Of a stretch of 64,000 nt of DNA, positions 58,721 to 64,000 are shown piece by piece. Below the pieces are notes generated by a model, which was not told the origin of the DNA, ran no database searches, and saw only the letters and a program-made list of their open reading frames with translations. The DNA is from Ovis canadensis (lineage: Eukaryota; Chordata; Mammalia; Artiodactyla; Bovidae). How positions within the stretch are numbered: the first letter of the stretch is position 1; the number at the start of each line of letters is the position of its first letter. The stretch covers positions 47,972,001 through 48,036,000 of the forward strand of contig NC_091249.1 in assembly GCF_042477335.2 (NCBI RefSeq). Direction: 5' to 3'. Both the position numbers and the translations under genes were made by a program.

Positions 58721-60840
58721 TTTGGCCTGTCAACTTATTTGAAAAGGGAAAAAATTAAAGACCAAAAACCCTGAAATAAAATACTAGTAAACAGAATCCA
58801 ACAGCACATTAAAAGAATCATACACCATGATCAAATGGAGTTTATCACAGGGATGCAAGTATTCTTTAATAGACCCAAATCAGTCATTGTGATATACCAT
58901 ATAAACAAATTGAAAGATACAGATTATATGATAATTTTGATGCAGAGAAAGCTGTTGACAAAGTTTAATACCCACTTATGATAAAAAAACTCTCCAGAAA
59001 ATAGGCATAGAAGGAACATACCTCAACATAATCAAGGCCATATATCATAAGCCACAGTAAACATTATTCTCAATGGTGAAAAGCTGAAAGCATATCCTCT
59101 CAGATCAGGAATAACAAAGGTGCCACTCTCGCCATTATTATTCAGTATAGTTTTGGAAGTCCTAGCGACAGCAATCAGAGAAGAAAAAGAAACAAAAGGA
59201 ATCCAGAGAAGAAAAAAAAGAAGTAAAACTCTCACTGTTTGCAGAGGACATGATGCTATACATAGGAAGCCCTAAAGATGCTGCTGGAAAATTACTAGAG
59301 CTAATCAATGAATTTAGTAAGGTTGCAGGATACAGAATTAATATACTGAAATCCCTGGCATTCCTATACACTAACAAGAACGATCATAAAGAGAAATTAG
59401 GGAAATAATTCCATTCAGCATTGTAACAGAAAAAATAAAATACCCAAGAATAAACCTACCTAAGGAGACAAAAGACCTAAATACAGAAAACCATAAGACA
59501 GTGGTGAAAGAAAGATGATACAACAAACGTAGAGATATGTCATGTTCTTGGATTGGAAGAATCAATATTGTGAAAATGACGAATGACAGTACTACCCCAA
59601 ACAACCTAGAAATTCAAAGCAATCTGTATAAAATTACCGATGGCATTTTCCATAGAACTCAATCAAACAAACAAACAAACAAAAAAATCACAATTGGTAT
59701 GAAAACACAAAAGGCCCCAACTAGCCAAAGCAATCTTAAGAAAAACGGAGCTGGAAGACTGCAGACTATACTACAAAGCTACAATTATCAAGACAGTATG
59801 GTACTGGCACAAAAACAGAAATATGTAAAAATGGAACAATATAGAATTCCAAGAGATAAACACTTGAACCTATGGGAACCTTATCTTTGACAAATTAGAC
59901 AAGAATTTCATGTTGTTGCTGAATGGAGAAAAGATAGCCTCTTTAATAAGTGATGCTGGGAAAACTGGATGCTATGTGTAAAAGAATGAAATTTAAACAC
60001 TTCCCAACACTAAACACAAAAATAAACTCAAAATGGATGAAAGACCTAAATGTAAGGCCAGAAACTATAAGACTCTTAGATGAAAATGTAGGAAAACACT
60101 TTTTGACATAAATCACAGCAATATCCTTTTTTACCCACCTCCTAGAGTAATGGAAATAAAAATAAACAAGTGGGACCTAATTAAACTTAAAAACTTTTGT
60201 ACAGAAGACTATAAGCAAGATGAAAAGACAACCCTTAGGATGGGAGAAATAATTGCAAACGGAACAAATGACAAAGGATTAGTCTTCAAAATATATAAGC
60301 AACTTATGCAGCTAAATATCAGAAAAGCAACTCAATCAAAAGTGGAAGGAAGACCTAAACAGACATTTCTTCAAAGAAGATATTTAGATGGCCGACAAAC
60401 ACATGACTCATTATTAGAAAAATTCAAATCAAAACTACAATGAGGTATCACCTCACATGAATCAGAATGGCCATAATAAAAAAAAATCTATAAGTAATTA
60501 ATGCTGGAGAGATTGTGGAGAAAAGGGAACCCTCTTGCACTGTTCGTAGAAATGTAAATTGATTCAGCCACTATGGAGAACAGTGTAGAGATTCCTTGAA
60601 AACTAGGAATAAAACTACCATATGACCCAGAAATCCCACTACTAAGCATATACCTTGAGGAAATCATAACTAAAAAGGCACAAGTACCCCAGTGTTCATA
60701 GCAGCACTATTTACAATAACTAGGGTATGGAAGCAACCTGGATGTCTGTCTACAGATGAGTGGATAAAGAAGATGTGGTGTGTATATACAATGAAATATT
60801 ACTTAGCAATAAAAAGGAACACTTTTGAGTCAGTTCTAGT
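58721..60840 (+). mobile_element. L1 LINE, ORF2 C-terminal half, 5'-truncated and decayed
   Basis: It starts in the RT domain (CATGATCAAATGGAGTTTAT, AAGATACAGATTATATGATA). The catalytic box reads TTTGCAGAGGACATG, giving Phe-Ala-Glu-Asp in place of FADD, so the RT would be dead even without its many stops. Open pieces at 59537-59890 and 60150-60443 fall in the ORF2 C-terminal half. It ends in the L1 3' region after two SINEs. Confidence 0.88.
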
Positions 60841-60875
60841 GAGGTAGATGAATTTAGGGCCTGTTATACAGAATG

Positions 60876-60993
60876 AGGGCTTCCCTGGTTGCTCAGCTGG
60901 TAAAGAATCTGCCCGCAATGCCAGAAATGCCAGTTTGGTCCCTGGGTCAGAAAGATCCCCTGGAAAAGAGATAGGTTACCCACTCCAGTATTC
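60876..60993 (+). repeat. Bov-tA SINE, partial, nested in L1
   Basis: GGGCTTCCCTGGTTGCTCAG to CCCACTCCAGTATTCATG; the Bov-A monomer is cut short where the next SINE begins. Confidence 0.9.
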
Positions 60994-61210
60994 ATGGGCT
61001 TCCCTGGTGGTTCAGGTGGTTAAGAACCCAGGTATTCCACCTACAGTGTGGGGGAAGTGGGTTCAATCCCTGGGTTGGAAAGATCCTCTGGAGGAAGGCA
61101 TGGCAACCCACTCCAGTATTTTTGCCTGGAGAATCCCCATGGACAAAGGAGTCTGGCAGGCTATAGTCCATGGGATCACAAATAGATAGGACTGTGACTA
61201 AACACAGCAC
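60994..61210 (+). repeat. Bov-tA SINE, nested in L1, abutting another SINE
   Basis: GGGCTTCCCTGGTGGTTCAG to TAGGACTGTGACTAAACACA. It follows the first copy head to tail. Confidence 0.9.
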
Positions 61211-61655
61211 AGCATACAGAGTGAAGTAAGAAAGAGAAAAACAGATTTCAAATATTAACATATATATGTATATATGTATGGAACCTAGAAAAATGATACT
61301 GATGAACCTATTTGCAGGGCAGGAATAGAGATGCAGACATAGAGAACAGACTTTGGACACAGTAGCGAAAGAGTGGGATGAATTGAGAGTAGCATTGAAA
61401 CATTTACATTACCACTGTGTAAAAGGGAGAGCTAATGGAAAGTTTCTGTATAATACAGGGAGCTCCACCCAGTGCTCTGACAACTCAGAGGGATGGGGTG
61501 GAGTGGGGGTAGTGGTGGAGAAATTTAAGAGGAAGGGGATATACATATATATAATTTATACTTATGGCTGATTCACATTGTTGTATGGCAGAATCCAGCA
61601 CAATAATGTAAAATAATTATCCTCCAATTAAAAATAAATTTAAAAAGGCATAATT
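61211..61655 (+). mobile_element. L1 LINE 3' UTR after the SINEs
   Basis: AGCATACAGAGTGAAGTAAG, GACTTTGGACACAGTAGCGA and TATCCTCCAATTAAAAATAA are the ruminant L1 3' UTR and tail, continuing 58721-60840. Confidence 0.82.
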
Positions 61656-62040
61656 TTGTTTATATATATTTCACTATTTTTGAATAGAAGGTTAATTATT
61701 AGATTTTCAGAAATTTCAGTATTTTTTTTTAACAGCCTCATAATGTGCTATGTGCACATAAATTGAGCAGTTCATCTTGGGTTGAAGTATTTGTACATCA
61801 CTTACTGATTACTTAAAGTTGAGTTCAGGTTTTATTTTTACAATTGTGCATTTGAGCTCCAATTCATAAAAACTGATTAAAATGTTTTATAAAAGCATAA
61901 AAGCCATAATAAAAGTATGAGTAAATATATCCTCTCAAAGTCATGTGGCTATAGAAATATATCTATATGTTCTCAAAAAATTAATTAAATACAATAAGTT
62001 CACATATACAGCCAAAAGAAAAAAATTGCAGGTAACAGAT
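61656..62040. other. AT-rich unique DNA, no gene
   Basis: Nothing recognised. Confidence 0.35.
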
Positions 62041-62124
62041 ATAGGTTTGGCTGAAATGTTCTTTCATGTTTTTTCCATAAGATGAGATGGAAAAACCTGA
62101 ACAAACTTTTGGGTCAACCAAACA
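62041..62124 (+). mobile_element. Mariner-type MITE, second copy
   Basis: ATAGGTTTGGCTGAAATGTT and GAACAAACTTTTGGGTCAAC form the inverted ends. The middle, TTTTTTCCATAAGATGAGAT, is typical of the family. It is more diverged than the copy at 11766. Confidence 0.7.
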
Positions 62125-62499
62125 CAATGAACATTTAGATAGATATGTGTGAATGTGATTTTATAGGATCTGCAACATACTTATTTCTATGATTCTATCA
62201 AATATTGACCAGATGCCAAATTATTATGATCCTGTCTTCAAAGTGTTGGTAAATCAGTCAAACCGGATTCTTCTAGGACAAGAATAAAACGAAAATTATG
62301 TTTATCCAGAGAACTGCTGAGGTCTCCAAGGTGGCAGAGCACAGTGATCACAATTTTGGAAGCAAGAAAAGGAAGCAAAAGAAAACTGATGAAACTGGAA
62401 ACCTGAAACTCCAAGTTTGGGGAAGCTTAAAAAAAGTTTACGTAGGAAATTGTTAACTCGTTATTCAGTTGAAGAAGATAGTAAATTTACTGCGCAATA

Positions 62500-63180
62500 C
62501 TGTAACTGAAGTGTAGTTGCTTTACAATATTGTGCTACTTCCAGATGCGTAATGTAGTCATTCAGTATTTTGCAGATTGTTTTCCTTTTACAGGTTATTA
62601 CAGGATAATGGGCATAGTACCCTGTGTTAGACAGTAAAGCCTCGTTGCTTCTCAGTTTTATATGTAACAGTTTGTTAATTCCATACCCCTAATTGGTCCC
62701 TCCTTCTTTCTCCCTTTTGGTAACCACAAGTTTGTTTTCTATGTGTCTGTTTCTGTTTTGTATTGGTTTTTAGATTCTACATTTATATGTGGAATATGAG
62801 GTCATATAATAGTATTTGTCTTACTCTGTTTGACATTTTACCAAGCATAATATTCTCTAGGTCCATTCACATTGCTGGAAATGACAGTATTTCATTCTTT
62901 TTTTGAGGCTGAGTAATAATCCACTGTAACACATGGTGTATGTATGTGTGTACCTGTGTTTGTGTGTGTGTATACATATATATCATTTCTTTTTAATCCA
63001 GTCATATGTTGATGAGCACTTGGTTGCTTCCATGTCTTGGCTGTTGTAAATAGTGTTGCTATGAGTATTAGGTTGGGTATACACTTTTGAATTAATTTCT
63101 TTTCTGGATATATACTCAGGAGTAGAATTGCTGGATCATATGGTAGGCCACTTTTTAAATTTTAATGAACCTCTACTGTG
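62500..63180 (-). mobile_element. Artiodactyl L1 3' region
   Basis: TGTAGTTGCTTTACAATATT, GTAACCACAAGTTTGTTTTC, CTAGGTCCATTCACATTGCT and AATTGCTGGATCATATGGTA are the reverse of L1 ORF2 end and 3' UTR. Confidence 0.85.
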
Positions 63181-63269
63181 AGATTTTTGTTGTTGTTGTT
63201 GTTACTGTATTCCTCTCCTTATCTAAAAAAAATGCCTGAGTCCTAATATTGGGGGTAAGATTATAAACC

Positions 63270-63962
63270 AGTATAAGCTGGATTTAGAAAATGCAGAGAA
63301 ATCAGAGATCCAATTGCCAACATCTGTTGGATCATACAAAAAGCAAGAAAGTTCCAGAAAAACACATACTTCTGCTTTATTGACTAAGCCAAAGCCTTTG
63401 ACTATGTGGATCACAAACTGTGGAAGATTCTTAAAGAGGTAGAAATACCAGACCACCTTACCTGCCTCCTGAGAAATCTGTATGCAGGTCAAAGAAGCAA
63501 CAGTTAGAACCGGACATGGAACAATGGACTGATTCCAGATTTGGAAAGGAGTAAGTTAAGTCTGTATATTGTCACCTGCCTATTTAACTTATATGTAGAG
63601 TATATCACGTGAAATGCCAGGCTGGTTGAAGCATAAACTGGAATCAAGATTGCTGGGAGAAATATCAATAACCTCAGATAAGCAGATGACACCACCCTTA
63701 TGGCAGAAAGTGAAGAAGAACTACAAAACCTCTCAATGAAAGTGAAAGAAGAGAGTGAAAAAGCTGACTTAAAACTCAACATTCAAAAAATGAAGATCAT
63801 GACATTCAATCCCATCATTTAATGGCAAATAGATGGGGCAACAATGGAAAAGGGACAGACTATTTTCTTGGCCTCCAAGATCACTACAGATGGTGACTGT
63901 AGCCATGAAATTAAAAGATGCTAGCTCCTTGGAAGAAAAGCTATGACCGACCTAGAAAGCTT
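63270..63962 (+). mobile_element. BovB LINE fragment, decayed, without its 3' end
   Basis: RT sequence from the TGATGTTCAAGCTGG region to GCCATGAAATTAAAAGATGC and GACCGACCTAGAAAGC. Motif C has a stop in it (AGATAAGCAGATGAC, Tyr codon to TAA). It ends inside the coding region and passes to an A-rich (GTAAA)-type run at 63967-63995. Confidence 0.85.
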
Positions 63963-64000
63963 ATGGTAAAGTAAAATAAAGTAAAAATAAAAATTTAATT

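Noticed and set aside
1-64000. Regularly spaced direct repeats as a CRISPR array
   Set aside because: Repeated units are SINEs and BovB tails at irregular distances on both strands, with no cas-like genes. The genome is mammalian.

Overview
The window is nuclear DNA from a ruminant, most likely a bovid such as cattle, sheep or goat. The evidence is the repeat content: many tRNA-Glu-derived Bov-tA SINEs, dimeric Bov-A2 SINEs and BovB (RTE-type) LINEs, next to artiodactyl L1 tails and old mammalian L2, MIR, MLT1 and MER5A relics. I see no bacterial, plasmid or viral gene organisation, no CRISPR array, no rRNA or tRNA gene, and no recognisable exon of a multi-exon host gene. I read it as intergenic or deep intronic sequence. 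The species and chromosome cannot be fixed from the sequence alone.

Layout: 0-9 kb is a stack of nested insertions: an internally deleted BovB with a 12-bp target-site duplication (TSD), an LTR-like fragment, an MLT1 LTR split by a SINE, and a long L2 relic interrupted by BovB and Bov-A2. 9-19 kb is mostly old or unique DNA with two BovB tails, a mariner MITE, and a SINE set between two 108-bp direct repeats. 19.6-23.2 kb holds the one nearly full-length BovB, on the minus strand and disabled. 23-38 kb is repeat-studded unique DNA. At 37.9-39.0 kb a MER5A relic is split by a 5'-inverted BovB. At 41.4-42.1 kb there is a young-looking BovB tail. At 45.6-46.5 kb lies a processed copy of destrin (DSTN) mRNA with an open 165-codon frame and perfect 18-bp TSDs. 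At 53.3-54.8 kb a GC-rich island is a decayed processed copy of RITA1. 58.7-61.7 kb is a truncated plus-strand L1 carrying two SINEs. The window ends in an L1 tail and a decayed BovB fragment.

How the parts relate: BovB supplies the tail recognised by Bov-tA and Bov-A2. L1 is the likely source of the machinery that made the DSTN and RITA1 copies, judged for DSTN from its poly(A), TSD and TT/AAAA-type target. No undescribed biological system could be supported. The items most worth checking are the intact DSTN retrocopy, two BovB copies that share a premature stop plus other variants, the TSD-flanked internally deleted BovB, the 5'-inverted BovB and the SINE between long direct repeats.
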